Shown here piece by piece: positions 34,392 through 43,366 of a DNA stretch of 64,000 bases. Under the pieces are notes generated by a model. It made no database searches. It was not told where the DNA came from and saw nothing but the letters and a program-made list of their open reading frames with translations. Position 1 is the first letter of the stretch; every line of letters starts with the position of its first letter. Location: positions 310,001 through 374,000 of the forward strand of contig JBMNJZ010000001.1 in the NCBI GenBank assembly GCA_050951925.1, written 5' to 3'. Both the position numbers and the translations under genes were made by a program. The stretch is from UBA1046 sp012511325. Lineage in GTDB: Bacteria > Bacillota > Clostridia > Saccharofermentanales > DTU023.

Positions 34392-35147
34392 TCAACCAAA
34401 TTTACCGGAAATATAATCTTCTGTCCGTTTGTCTTTCGGCACTTGGAAGATCTCAGCGGTAGGTCCGGCTTCAATCAATTCGCCCAGCAGGAAGAATGCG
34501 GTCTGATCACTGATCCTGGCAGCCTGACTCATAGAATGCGTTACTATAACAATAGTATACATCTGTTTTAAGGATTGCATCAGATCTTCTATTTTGGCAG
34601 TGGCAATGGGATCCAGAGCGGAAGTCGGCTCGTCCATCAGAAGAACACTGGGTTCCAGAGCTATGGCCCTGGCTATGCACAGCCTTTGCTGCTGACCGCC
34701 GGACAATTTCAGGGCATTGCGCTGCAGGCTGTCTTTAACCTCATCCCACAGCGCCGCTTGTCGCAGAGATCTCTCCACTGTCGCGCTGAGCTGCTTTTTG
34801 TCTTTGATGCCCTGACAGCGCAGTCCGTAGGCAACATTGTCGAAAATGCTCATGGGAAAAGGATTTGGACTCTGGAACACCATGCCGACATCTGTCCGCA
34901 GTTTGACAACATCAACCGAGGGATCACGAATCTCTACGTCGCCTTTCATCAGGATTTTTCCGGTGATTTTAGTTTTGGGAATCAGATCGTTCATGCGATT
35001 GAAGCAGCGCAGCAAAGTTGACTTGCCGCAGCCGGAGGGCCCGATCAGGGCGGTAACCTGATTCCGCGGAACATCCATAGAAACATCGATCAGCGCGTGA
35101 TTGTCCTCATACCAGAGATTTAAATTTTCAACCTTGAAAGCCAGCAT
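34392..35147 (-). CDS. pstB: Phosphate ABC transporter ATP-binding protein PstB
   Basis: 251 aa. Walker A GPSGCGKSTLLRCFNRMNDL (the FNRMND extension is diagnostic of PstB), signature LSGGQQQRLCIARAIA, Walker B VLLMDEPTSALDP, switch VTHSMSQAAR. C-terminal EDYISGKFG is also typical. Start ATG 35147 has GGCAGGTGTAAA upstream, two bases after pstA. Confidence 0.95.
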   Translation of the reverse strand: MLAFKVENLNLWYEDNHALIDVSMDVPRNQVTALIGPSGCGKSTLLRCFNRMNDLIPKTKITGKILMKGDVEIRDPSVDVVKLRTDVGMVFQSPNPFPMSIFDNVAYGLRCQGIKDKKQLSATVERSLRQAALWDEVKDSLQRNALKLSGGQQQRLCIARAIALEPSVLLMDEPTSALDPIATAKIEDLMQSLKQMYTIVIVTHSMSQAARISDQTAFFLLGELIEAGPTAEIFQVPKDKRTEDYISGKFG

Positions 35148-35148
35148 T

Positions 35149-36378
35149 TTACACCTGCCATTTCTTGTTTATACGATATGTCAATAACTTGACGGTTACA
35201 TTCAAGCCTAAAACCAAGACCAGGATCAACAGCGAAATAGCGGTAGCCAATTCAAAATTCGGTTGTTCTCCCGCCATCACGGTCCAGATGTGTACCGCTA
35301 GGGTAGTGGCGCCCTGTGAGATCTTCGGCGAGTCGGAGATAGCGGTACCCATGGTAAAAATCAAGGCGGCCGATTCACCGATAATACGGCTCATCGACAG
35401 GAGAGTGGCGCTGAGAATCCCGGGCAAAGCATTGGGTAATACTACTTTGAAAATAGTTTGCGTTGTAGAAGCGCCGAGGGATAGACTGGCCATTCTCAAA
35501 CTGCCGGGAACAACTATCAATGCCTCTTCCGTCTGCCTCATAATCAGGGGCAACAGCATGATGGTCATGGTAAATGAACCCAGTAGGACACTCTGGGTGG
35601 TAATTCCAAACAAATTGGTAACCCTAAACAGCATGGAAACGCCCATCAGGCCGAAGATAATCGACGGCACGCCGGCCAACATCTCTACAGCCGCCCTAAT
35701 CCAGTCGGTCACTTTGTTGCGAGGGGCAACTTCGTGCAGATAGATGGCTGCTGAAATACCAAGGGGCAAAGAGAACAGCAAAGTTAAACCGATCAGCATT
35801 AAAGTCGCAATGATTGAGCCTCTGATACCGCCGCCTGTGCTCTGAAAGTATATCTCCCTGATGGCGGTAGCCTCTTGCTCCAGGCGCTCAATCGCTCCCT
35901 CTGCGGAGTGGTCTTGTCCAAGCAAACCGGTACTTTTGACGTTATTTTCCTGATCCAGATAGTCAATCCGCCTGATTCTCGCATTCAAAGGAATAGCCAT
36001 TACTTTGCCCTGATCCGGGCCGGCGGTAGTAATAGTGCCTTCATGTAGCGGAGATAGTGCTGAGACGGTCGTTACCAACATCAGTTGATTGTTTTCCTTA
36101 TCCACGCTGTCTGCCAGTCCGAAGCCGAACTTGCGAGAGAAAAACTCATCTTCACTGTCTGTATCAGGCGGCGCGAAATCATTGGCAGCAACGTCTCCAA
36201 AAGCTACCAGATAATTTTTAGACCAATAATCGTCTTTCAGCATCGACCAGCTGAAAGTTCCGGCGCCGCGCTTAAACACAAAAACAAAAATTGAAGTCAA
36301 GACCAAAACAGCCAGAGACGCGGAGATCCAGGTGACAGATGTGCGCATGATATCTTTTCTGCGTCGCGCTTTATTCAT
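35149..36378 (-). CDS. pstA: Phosphate ABC transporter permease PstA, with large extracytoplasmic insert
   Basis: 409 aa, over 100 residues longer than E. coli PstA. First membrane segment about residues 13-35, then a soluble region to about residue 185 containing an acidic stretch (PPDTDSEDEFF) and no recognised domain, followed by the permease core with five segments: GGGIRGSIIATLMLIGLTLL, GVPSIIFGLMG, SLGASTTQTIFKVVLPNALPGI (in part) coupling loop and GESAALIFTMGTA. ATG 36378 has GGAGGTGTAACGC upstream and overlaps pstC by 8 bases. Confidence 0.93.
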   Translation of the reverse strand: MNKARRRKDIMRTSVTWISASLAVLVLTSIFVFVFKRGAGTFSWSMLKDDYWSKNYLVAFGDVAANDFAPPDTDSEDEFFSRKFGFGLADSVDKENNQLMLVTTVSALSPLHEGTITTAGPDQGKVMAIPLNARIRRIDYLDQENNVKSTGLLGQDHSAEGAIERLEQEATAIREIYFQSTGGGIRGSIIATLMLIGLTLLFSLPLGISAAIYLHEVAPRNKVTDWIRAAVEMLAGVPSIIFGLMGVSMLFRVTNLFGITTQSVLLGSFTMTIMLLPLIMRQTEEALIVVPGSLRMASLSLGASTTQTIFKVVLPNALPGILSATLLSMSRIIGESAALIFTMGTAISDSPKISQGATTLAVHIWTVMAGEQPNFELATAISLLILVLVLGLNVTVKLLTYRINKKWQV

Positions 36379-37336
36379 GCGTTACACCTCCGACTTTCCT
36401 TTTGATGACCTGAATCATGAAATTAGTCGCCAGTATTACCAGCAGCAGAATAATACCCACTGAAAAACGCATGTCATAATCCAGACCCGGTGAGGTTTCA
36501 TGCATACCGCTCAGGATCGTGCTGGTCAGTGTGCGAGTAATATCAAACGGATTCCAGGTCGGTCCGATCATGCGGTTTCCGGCCACCATAGAAACCGCCG
36601 TCGCCTCTCCAAAGGCTCTGCCCAAACCGAGCGCCAGACCGGCGAAGATACCGGACTTGGCGGAAGTGAGTACTACTTTGAAATTGGTTTCCATCTGTGA
36701 TGCGCCCAGGGCAATTGAGCCTAATTCCAAACTGCGATCGACTGCACTGATGGCAACAACCGACAGAGAAGTAATCGTCGGAAAGATCATAATAGCCAGC
36801 AGAATGATCACCGCGAACATGGAATTACCGCCGTATGTATTGATGCCGAAAATATCGCCCACATCCTTGACCAGGCCGGTAATGGTACCGGCGGCAAAAA
36901 CACCGTATACAATCGAGGGGATGGCGGCCAGGAGCTCAACAATAGTGGTCAGCACAGCCCGTAGTTTCGGCGGAGCGATCTTGGCAATAAAGAGCGCTGT
37001 TAAAACAGAAATGGGAAAGGACAGCACTGCCGCTCCCAGAGAAGTCAGCAGGGTATTGATAATGATGAAGCCGACGCCGAAGACCGGCGGCGCAATATCC
37101 GGACGCCATCTGTTCCCCGAAATAAAGGCAATCAGCGATTGCTGTTCGTCTCCGTAGGACGACAGGAATGGCTGAATGCCTCTGGAAATTACGAAATAAC
37201 TGATGAAGAAGATCATCAAGGCAGCCAGCAGTGCACTGCCTTGAAAAATCCTCTTCATAATTTTGTCTTGCCATAATTTACGGCTATGGAACGAATCCAA
37301 TTTAGCTTGTATCGTCTTTTTTTCTTTTCTATCCAT
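36371..37336 (-). CDS. pstC: Phosphate ABC transporter permease PstC
   Basis: About 321 aa with six membrane segments. Core motifs AAIPSIVYGVFAAGT, ALGASQMETNFKVVLTSAKSGI and GRAFGEATAVSMVAGN match PstC. I use ATG 37336 (MDRKEKKTIQ); the longest start is a TTG at 37357 without a ribosome site. A small perfect hairpin TTGATTA/TAATCAA (37337-37357) abuts the ATG, so initiation may be structure-controlled or coupled to pstS. Confidence 0.92.
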   Translation of the reverse strand: MDRKEKKTIQAKLDSFHSRKLWQDKIMKRIFQGSALLAALMIFFISYFVISRGIQPFLSSYGDEQQSLIAFISGNRWRPDIAPPVFGVGFIIINTLLTSLGAAVLSFPISVLTALFIAKIAPPKLRAVLTTIVELLAAIPSIVYGVFAAGTITGLVKDVGDIFGINTYGGNSMFAVIILLAIMIFPTITSLSVVAISAVDRSLELGSIALGASQMETNFKVVLTSAKSGIFAGLALGLGRAFGEATAVSMVAGNRMIGPTWNPFDITRTLTSTILSGMHETSPGLDYDMRFSVGIILLLVILATNFMIQVIKRKVGGVTHE

Positions 37337-37382
37337 TTGATTACCAATGATAATCAAGTAGTTTCAAAGAGAAATCAGAACC

Positions 37383-38420
37383 CTACTTGATGTCTTCCCA
37401 ATTTGCGACTTCACCTTTGAAGATCGCTGCGACAGTGTCTTTGTTAAGATTTTCGATCGGATTGTCAAGCTGCGCGCAAATGACGACCGCGTCAAGGCAG
37501 AAAGTGCCGTTGCTCATGCTCTGGCTTACATCTTCAGTATCCTTAAAGGGACGGGAAGTAAAGCCGATATCACCTTTTTTCGCGGAGTCTTTTTCAGCGC
37601 CGACCGTCCCTGCAGGACCCTCGCCGGAACCGGCATGGCTCATCTTGAAAGTAAAGTTGCCCGCCATGGGTTGGAAAGTTTCCAGAGCAGCCCGGATCGC
37701 CTTTTCGACTGAGGTAGAGCCTACTGTGACCAGCTCAATACCGGAATTATCTTCATCAACTATCGGATGATCGGCTTTCAGCTCGGCCCAGGGCTTTTTA
37801 CCCGCTGCATCAACAATGCCGCCGGCAGAGCTAATCGCATTGGCGCCCTCGGCGCTCTCGGTCAGGAAAGCTATGAAAGCTTTGACGAGTTGTTCCTTCT
37901 TATCATTGCCGAAATCACCTGCGGCACGAGTAACATAGTTAAAGGGACGTGCCAGCGTATAGGTCTCATTCAGTACATTTTCTTGTGTCGGCTCAACACC
38001 TTCATAGCTGACGGCCTTGATATTATTGGCAGCGAAATCTGTTGTTAGTGAAACATATCCTATAGCATACTGATCGGCTCCGACCTTGGCTGCCATATCT
38101 CCGTTTGAATCAGTGACGATAGCATCGTCAGTGAGTTCGCCCTCAAATCCCACAAGCTCTTCAAAAGCGCCTCTGGTTCCAGATGAAGCATCGCGCGAAT
38201 AAACGTGTATTGCACCGGTTAGAGCAGCAGCGGGCGCCTCAGTAGGAGCTTCTGTAGGTTCAGGAGCTGCCGTTGTTGCAGGGGCATCCGTAGCCGGGGC
38301 TTCAGTAGCCTTTGTTGTGGGTGCTTCGGTTTTAGTTGTCTTTTTGTCACTACAAGCAACTAGTCCGGCAAATAGCGCGGCGACTAGAAGCATAATTACA
38401 AAGATTTTTGTTTTTTTCAT
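37383..38420 (-). CDS. pstS: Phosphate-binding lipoprotein PstS
   Basis: 345 aa. Lipobox LVAC (Cys about residue 23), Thr/Ala/Pro-rich spacer with TEAPTTKATEAPATDAPAT, then a phosphate-binding fold. Phosphate-site segments: YSRDASSGTRGAFEELVG, and near the C-terminus SHAGSGEGPAGTVGAEKDSA-like (in part: GSGEGPAGTVGAEKDSA) and IGFTSRPFK. The order of the two lobes looks permuted (SRDASSGTRGAFEE comes first), as seen in some Clostridial PstS. ATG 38420 follows GGAGGAAAAC. First gene of the operon, behind the PhoP box. Confidence 0.92.
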   Translation of the reverse strand: MKKTKIFVIMLLVAALFAGLVACSDKKTTKTEAPTTKATEAPATDAPATTAAPEPTEAPTEAPAAALTGAIHVYSRDASSGTRGAFEELVGFEGELTDDAIVTDSNGDMAAKVGADQYAIGYVSLTTDFAANNIKAVSYEGVEPTQENVLNETYTLARPFNYVTRAAGDFGNDKKEQLVKAFIAFLTESAEGANAISSAGGIVDAAGKKPWAELKADHPIVDEDNSGIELVTVGSTSVEKAIRAALETFQPMAGNFTFKMSHAGSGEGPAGTVGAEKDSAKKGDIGFTSRPFKDTEDVSQSMSNGTFCLDAVVICAQLDNPIENLNKDTVAAIFKGEVANWEDIK

Positions 38421-38486
38421 GTTTTCCTCCATAAATTTACAACATATGGGAGTCTGTCGGCTCCCAATTCAGCTTAGGAAATTATG

Positions 38487-38524
38487 ATAATACCTCGATT
38501 AAATCATTGTAAAAACTAGGTAAA
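38487..38524 (-). promoter_or_regulatory. PhoP box and -10 of the pst operon
   Basis: Minus strand: TTTACC (38519-38524), TTTACA (38508-38513) and TTAATC (38497-38502), each separated by exactly 5 bases, followed after 4 bases by TATTAT (38487-38492) as -10. Gram-positive PhoP binds direct TTNACA-type hexamers with 11-base periodicity just upstream of the -10, so the match is good. Confidence 0.7.
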
Positions 38525-38720
38525 ACATTACACTTCAACAATATAAGTAAACTTCAAACTGTTCATGCGCCGTAGCTCGGTGTCGATCGCTGTCCCAATT
38601 TGCCGAGCTGTCCGCACCTTTTCACCGACCGGCCATACCATAATCAAAATGCGGAGCATACAAATAGCAGATATTGCTTGTGAGAGCTTACCGCTGATTA
38701 AATGTCAGGAGTATTTAAAG

Positions 38721-41051
38721 GTGAAGAAAAAATTATTCTCTGCGTTTTTGGCACTGCTGATAGCATTATTTTCTTTCAGCACTTTTGTTACTGCGGCAAT
38801 TTCTTATGTTGAGCGGGATGATGATTTTAAATATACTTTTCGCTTGCCTGATGATCTGTTCGGTCCGGGAACTGACTACGACAATGCCCTAACCATTATC
38901 AGAATGGATTCAGATTTGAGCTATTGTCTCAATCCATACATTCGCAGCGAGAGCGGGCGTGATTATGGCGCCGGCAGCGAAAGCTACAGTATCATTCCCG
39001 CCAGGCTTCATCATTTGAATGCAGCCAAGCAAAGAAATATTGAGCTGGCGACAATCTACGGTTGGGAGTTGTCCGCCAAGTCCAAGGCGGACGCGTTCTA
39101 CACTAAGATCTACATCGGCCAGGAAGCTACCGATATGGCGGTTGTTGCCGCCAGCGGACCGGGAGTTTCATTGGCCGGATACAATAATTGGAAAACCTCT
39201 ATATTAAAGAAAATTAATTCCTATTTAAAGGACGATCCCAGTTTTCACGGCTCGCGCCACGAGATCACTGTCGGCGGATCACTGACATTGACCGATACGA
39301 AGGCGATATTAAATGAGTATACAGTCACAGAGCTTCCTGCCGGTTTATCGGCTACAATTTCCGGCAACAAATTGAACCTCACTGCAACTAAAGACTTTGC
39401 CGGCGGCACTGTTAAATTAAACCGTTTGCAGCAGTATCAAGGTATTTCCAAGTTCTATTTCGTGACAATTCCCGGCGGCATCTGGAGACAGCCAATCATC
39501 ACAGCCGGTATTCCTGCCCCCAAAGCAGCAAATGTCAGCTTTGATCCTGTTCCGGCTACCGGTACTTTCAGGTTGAAAAAAACAGATAGTTCGGGAGAGG
39601 AGCTCAGCGGAGCGCAGTTCAATCTGAACAACAGCAAAGGAACTAGCGTTCTGAATTTCACAATGGACTCAGGAACTTATTCTTCGCCGCAATTGGAAGA
39701 AGGTATCTACACTCTTAATGAGACAAAAGCACCGCCGGGCTATGTCCTGGATCCCAGCCCCAGGCAAGTTCAGATTATAGGCGGCGAGACCAATGATGAG
39801 CATTACGATACACCGCTGCAAAATATGCCGCAACAAATCAAGATTAGGATTGCTAAGACGGACGAAGGCCAAAAGCCCTTGGCAGACGCATCCTTTGAGA
39901 TTAGGCAAAATCAGGCAGTTGTTGAAAAGATTACCACCGATCAAACGGGAATTGCCGAATCCGCCCCGTTGCCGCAAGGGGAATATATCATCTCCGAAGT
40001 CAAGGCGCCTCCGGGTTATACTCCGGCGCAAGATATTACGATAACTTTAACCGGCGATGAGTCCGGATCGGCATCCTTAACTCAAGAAATCAAGATCGCC
40101 AACGAGCAGACGCGCACCGAGATCAGCAAGAAAGACGCTGCTACCGGCGAGGAACTGCCCGGAGCCACACTGAGCTTAAAAGAAAAGGAAACCGGTGATC
40201 TGATCGAAACCTGGGTCTCAACGGAGCAGCCGCATATCATCCGGGGACTGCATCAAGGCAAAACCTATGTCCTGACTGAGGATCTCGCGCCTTTAGGCTA
40301 TGCGCTCTGCCAGGATGTGGAGTTCACTATCAACGGTGCACATGGAGTGACAAATAAGGTGGAGATGATCGACGAGCTAACAGTCGCCGAGATCAGCAAG
40401 AAAGACGCCACCACCGGCGAAGAGCTGCCCGGAGCAACACTGAGCTTGAAAGAAAAGGAAACTGGTGATCTGATCGAAACCTGGGTCTCAACGGAGCAAC
40501 CGCATATCATCCGGGGACTGCATCAAAGCAAAACCTATGTCCTGACTGAGGATCTCGCGCCTTTAGGCTATGCGCTCTGCCAGGATGTGGAGTTCACTAT
40601 CGACGGTGCGCACGGTGTGACAAATAAAGCGGAGATGGTTGACGAACTGACAGTCGCCGAGATCAGCAAGAAAGACGCCACCACCGGCGAAGAGCTGCCC
40701 GGAGCAACACTGAGCTTGAAAGAAAAGGAAACCGAGGATCTGATCGAAACCTGGGTCTCGACGGAGCAGCCGCATATCATCCGGGGACTGCATCAAGGCA
40801 AAACCTATGTCCTGACTGAGGATGCGGCGCCGACAGGTTATCAAATCGCTAAGCCCGTAGAATTTACTGTCAATAGCGGCATGGATTATGTCAACTTTGT
40901 GGAAATGCTTAATGATAAAGAACCCGAAATCATTGCCGCGCCTTTGCCGGCAACAGGCGAGCGTCCGGCTCCCGGTACAGGAATGACCTTATCTATGCTC
41001 GGAATCATCATAATTTTTCTGGGTTATAGTATCAGGAGGATCTGGCTATAG
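38721..41051 (+). CDS. LPXTG-anchored surface adhesin with thioester domain and SpaA repeats
   Basis: 776 aa from GTG 38721 (AGGAG nine bases upstream), not from 38565. Signal peptide residues 1-26. Residues 30-165 resemble a class I thioester domain: Cys69 in LSYCLNP and Gln134 in YIGQEATDMAVV are placed to form the internal Cys-Gln thioester, which binds host amines covalently. Two SpaA/prealbumin-like domains follow (GAQFNLNN...TLNETKAPPGYVL; ASFEI...SEVKAPPGY), then three near-identical 90-residue domains. The end is LPATG, a hydrophobic segment and RRIWL, a sortase signal. The substrate of the thioester is unknown; no sortase gene is in the window. Confidence 0.88.
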   Translation: MKKKLFSAFLALLIALFSFSTFVTAAISYVERDDDFKYTFRLPDDLFGPGTDYDNALTIIRMDSDLSYCLNPYIRSESGRDYGAGSESYSIIPARLHHLNAAKQRNIELATIYGWELSAKSKADAFYTKIYIGQEATDMAVVAASGPGVSLAGYNNWKTSILKKINSYLKDDPSFHGSRHEITVGGSLTLTDTKAILNEYTVTELPAGLSATISGNKLNLTATKDFAGGTVKLNRLQQYQGISKFYFVTIPGGIWRQPIITAGIPAPKAANVSFDPVPATGTFRLKKTDSSGEELSGAQFNLNNSKGTSVLNFTMDSGTYSSPQLEEGIYTLNETKAPPGYVLDPSPRQVQIIGGETNDEHYDTPLQNMPQQIKIRIAKTDEGQKPLADASFEIRQNQAVVEKITTDQTGIAESAPLPQGEYIISEVKAPPGYTPAQDITITLTGDESGSASLTQEIKIANEQTRTEISKKDAATGEELPGATLSLKEKETGDLIETWVSTEQPHIIRGLHQGKTYVLTEDLAPLGYALCQDVEFTINGAHGVTNKVEMIDELTVAEISKKDATTGEELPGATLSLKEKETGDLIETWVSTEQPHIIRGLHQSKTYVLTEDLAPLGYALCQDVEFTIDGAHGVTNKAEMVDELTVAEISKKDATTGEELPGATLSLKEKETEDLIETWVSTEQPHIIRGLHQGKTYVLTEDAAPTGYQIAKPVEFTVNSGMDYVNFVEMLNDKEPEIIAAPLPATGERPAPGTGMTLSMLGIIIIFLGYSIRRIWL
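40112..40920 (+). repeat. Three tandem 270-bp repeats in the adhesin gene
   Basis: Copies start near 40112, 40382 and 40652 with an exact 270-bp (90-codon) period, e.g. GAGATCAGCAAGAAAGACGC in each. Copies 1 and 2 are nearly identical through LGYALCQDVEFTI; copy 3 diverges at its end (AAPTGYQIAKPVEFTV). Such identity suggests recent duplication or conversion and a length-variable stalk. Confidence 0.95.
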
Positions 41052-41094
41052 TGCCTGTGAGGCAATCGGCCGGACATCCCTGTGGAAATAAATG

Positions 41095-41114
41095 AGACCA
41101 CCGTACGGTGGTCT
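41095..41114 (+). terminator. Terminator behind the adhesin gene
   Basis: Perfect palindrome AGACCACCGTACGGTGGTCT followed by TATTTATTTT. Confidence 0.85.
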
Positions 41115-41145
41115 TATTTATTTTAGAAGTTGCTGCGAAAGATTA

Positions 41146-41847
41146 TTAATTGCGACGTCTGGAGCGAGTTAAGAGAAGTATTCTCACCAAAGACAAGATG
41201 GAGGCAGCGGCGGCGGCCACATAGGTCATGGCAGCGGCATTCAGCACCTTGCGCGTCCCTCTCAATTCTTCCTTGCTCAGAACCTGTGCCCCTTTTAAAG
41301 CTTTTAGCGCCCGTTTGGAAGCGTTGAATTCCACGGGCAAAGTAATCAGGGCAAAAACTGTGGTGAGGGCAAACAGCAAAACGCCAATATTGAGAACAGT
41401 CCTGCTCCATGATTCCTGCACTATCAGGCCGACCAAAATAATCGGCCAAGACAAGCGGCTGCCAATGTTAACTACAGGAACCATGGCGGAGCGGATCTGA
41501 AGCGGAGCATATTCCTGGGCATGTTGAATCGCGTGGCCAACTTCATGAGCTGCCACGCCGACAGCAGCGATTGAATCCACATTCATCACCGGCTGTGAAA
41601 GCTTCAGAGTTTTGGTTGACGGTTTATAGTGATCTGTAAGATTACCCCTTACCGCTTTCACAGATACATCATTAATGCCTGATTCCTGCAAGATCAGCTT
41701 TGCGGCCTGGGAGCCGGTTAAGCCGCTTTTAGAGCGTATCAGGGAATATTTATTAAATATCCGCCTGACATTCAGCGAAGCCAACACGCTCAGAGCGGCG
41801 CCGATGTAAAAGAATATAAGAGTTGGATCATTATAATAATAGGGCAT
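41146..41847 (-). CDS. Zinc-dependent membrane protease, YugP family (peptidase_M-type)
   Basis: 233 aa with three or four hydrophobic segments. The active-site motif is HEVGHAIQHA (HExxH), with VEFNASKRAL further on providing a likely third ligand in the family. Matches the neutral zinc metallopeptidase family of YugP. Substrate and role unknown. ATG 41847 follows AGGAGGTTAAAG. Ends facing the adhesin terminator; 75 bases downstream of cotH. Confidence 0.88.
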   Translation of the reverse strand: MPYYYNDPTLIFFYIGAALSVLASLNVRRIFNKYSLIRSKSGLTGSQAAKLILQESGINDVSVKAVRGNLTDHYKPSTKTLKLSQPVMNVDSIAAVGVAAHEVGHAIQHAQEYAPLQIRSAMVPVVNIGSRLSWPIILVGLIVQESWSRTVLNIGVLLFALTTVFALITLPVEFNASKRALKALKGAQVLSKEELRGTRKVLNAAAMTYVAAAAASILSLVRILLLTRSRRRN

Positions 41848-41921
41848 CTTTAACCTCCTGAACCATCTTATTATATCAGCAAATTGTGCTGCTTCTACTA
41901 TCTTATGCTACAAATCCGGCA

Positions 41922-43361
41922 TCACCGCGGCCTTTCTTCCGGCAGTAAACCGTTGATCAGATTGCGCATATCGGCAAAGCAGCCCATATCCGGCACACTG
42001 ATCGCAGATGCATCAATTCTGGCATCAGGATTTTCCGCCTGTCCGCGAAAGGTTGCCGGAATCGTGCCGTCAAGCTGACCTCTCACGCTCCGGGTGCGGA
42101 GCAGATTAAAAGACTTGAAAGTATCGACCGCCAGTAAAAATCGGTCATGGGAAACAAATTTTATCGGGTCGCGCTCAACATAGGGCGAAATCAGCTCAGC
42201 AATGGTATCAACCTTGTCTTCAAAATAACCACTCTCCAGATAATCGACCAGAAATTCATCATACAACTGATGATAGCGAACAAGATTATCCCGATCTTGC
42301 ATCAGCACAAAAAATAATGGTCTGCGCACCATCACTTCAAAGGGAGCCGGCGTATCGATCGGATAATTGACGAACAGTGTCGAATCATCAATCGGATCTG
42401 TCATGCCCAGCGCATAGGTTGCGAAAGCCAGATTATAGTCCCAGGGCAGCATGGAGATCCTGCCATCTTTTTCGTAGAGAAAATAATTATGCCCGGTCCG
42501 CCCCAGATAGCTGTCCAGATTGACAACAAAAGTTTGAACCACAAAATAGCGCAGGACGGCTTCAATATCTACCGCTCGCTCCAAGTCCTGACCCTCAGAC
42601 AAAATTTTCAGCGCTTTGATCAGACGCTTCTTGTCCGCATCATTGGCCTTAAATACAGCTTCTCTGAAAATATTGTCATAGAGCCGGAACTCATCGCCGG
42701 TGTAGATCAGGCCAATATCGCTATTATCATCATCCAGGCGGCGATACGAGGGTTTGTACAATTCTCCATGATTAGTGCCGTAATTGCGCAGTACAAAGGC
42801 ATCCTCTATCTCCTCGATCGCCACAAAGAGACCCCAATCCTCGCCGTTGACTCTGATGAAAGCATAACTGGTCAAAGGCGCCGGAACTCCCATGCTTGCC
42901 ATCATATCGAAAGCCATGACATCTTTAAGATAGGCATTGTCCTGAAAAGATGAATTCAAGGATAGCTTATCCAAGCCATGATAGGATTGTCCCTTCTCAA
43001 AATGGTCGAACTCAATCTTGAGGCTGAAGCGCTTAGAGCCGTATTTCAGAATCTGATTCAGAGAATTGCTGCCCTTGACGCGCAGACCGACATTCGAGAT
43101 CCTCTCGCCATCGATCAAAACCTCGGCAGGCACATATTTCTTGGCTTTGGGATCTTCCAGAATTGAATGCCAATCAGTCGCTTTCAGTTCCAGATCTATC
43201 TCATGGACAATGCTGCTATCAAATAGTCGGCTCGCATAACCAGGGGAACTCTGTTGAGTTTTCAGGCCCAGGGACTTGCCCGCCATAAACAACAGAGTAA
43301 TAAGCACCGCCAGAGTAATTGCGGCAATGCCCAATTTGTCAGTATGCCGGTGCTTCAGCAT
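41922..43361 (-). CDS. CotH kinase family protein
   Basis: 479 aa. N-terminal hydrophobic anchor or signal (residues 12-30), then the CotH fold: LKATDWHSILEDPKAKKYVPAEV, GLRVKGSNSLNQ, DKLSLNSSFQDNAYLKDVMAFD, DWGLFVAIEEIEDAFVLRNYG, GELYKP and catalytic-type SMLPWDYNLAF (all partial quotes). Bacillus CotH is a kinase-like protein that phosphorylates spore coat proteins, but family members outside spores often sit with VTC and DUF4956 genes as here. The ribosome site AGGATAG overlaps the DUF4956 stop. Last gene of the cluster. An extracellular role is inferred. Confidence 0.88.
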   Translation of the reverse strand: MLKHRHTDKLGIAAITLAVLITLLFMAGKSLGLKTQQSSPGYASRLFDSSIVHEIDLELKATDWHSILEDPKAKKYVPAEVLIDGERISNVGLRVKGSNSLNQILKYGSKRFSLKIEFDHFEKGQSYHGLDKLSLNSSFQDNAYLKDVMAFDMMASMGVPAPLTSYAFIRVNGEDWGLFVAIEEIEDAFVLRNYGTNHGELYKPSYRRLDDDNSDIGLIYTGDEFRLYDNIFREAVFKANDADKKRLIKALKILSEGQDLERAVDIEAVLRYFVVQTFVVNLDSYLGRTGHNYFLYEKDGRISMLPWDYNLAFATYALGMTDPIDDSTLFVNYPIDTPAPFEVMVRRPLFFVLMQDRDNLVRYHQLYDEFLVDYLESGYFEDKVDTIAELISPYVERDPIKFVSHDRFLLAVDTFKSFNLLRTRSVRGQLDGTIPATFRGQAENPDARIDASAISVPDMGCFADMRNLINGLLPEERPR

Positions 43362-43366
43362 ATAGG

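Noticed and set aside
40112..40920. Regular repeats as a CRISPR array
   Set aside because: The 270-bp units are in frame and encode a folded SpaA-like domain; there are no spacers and no cas genes.
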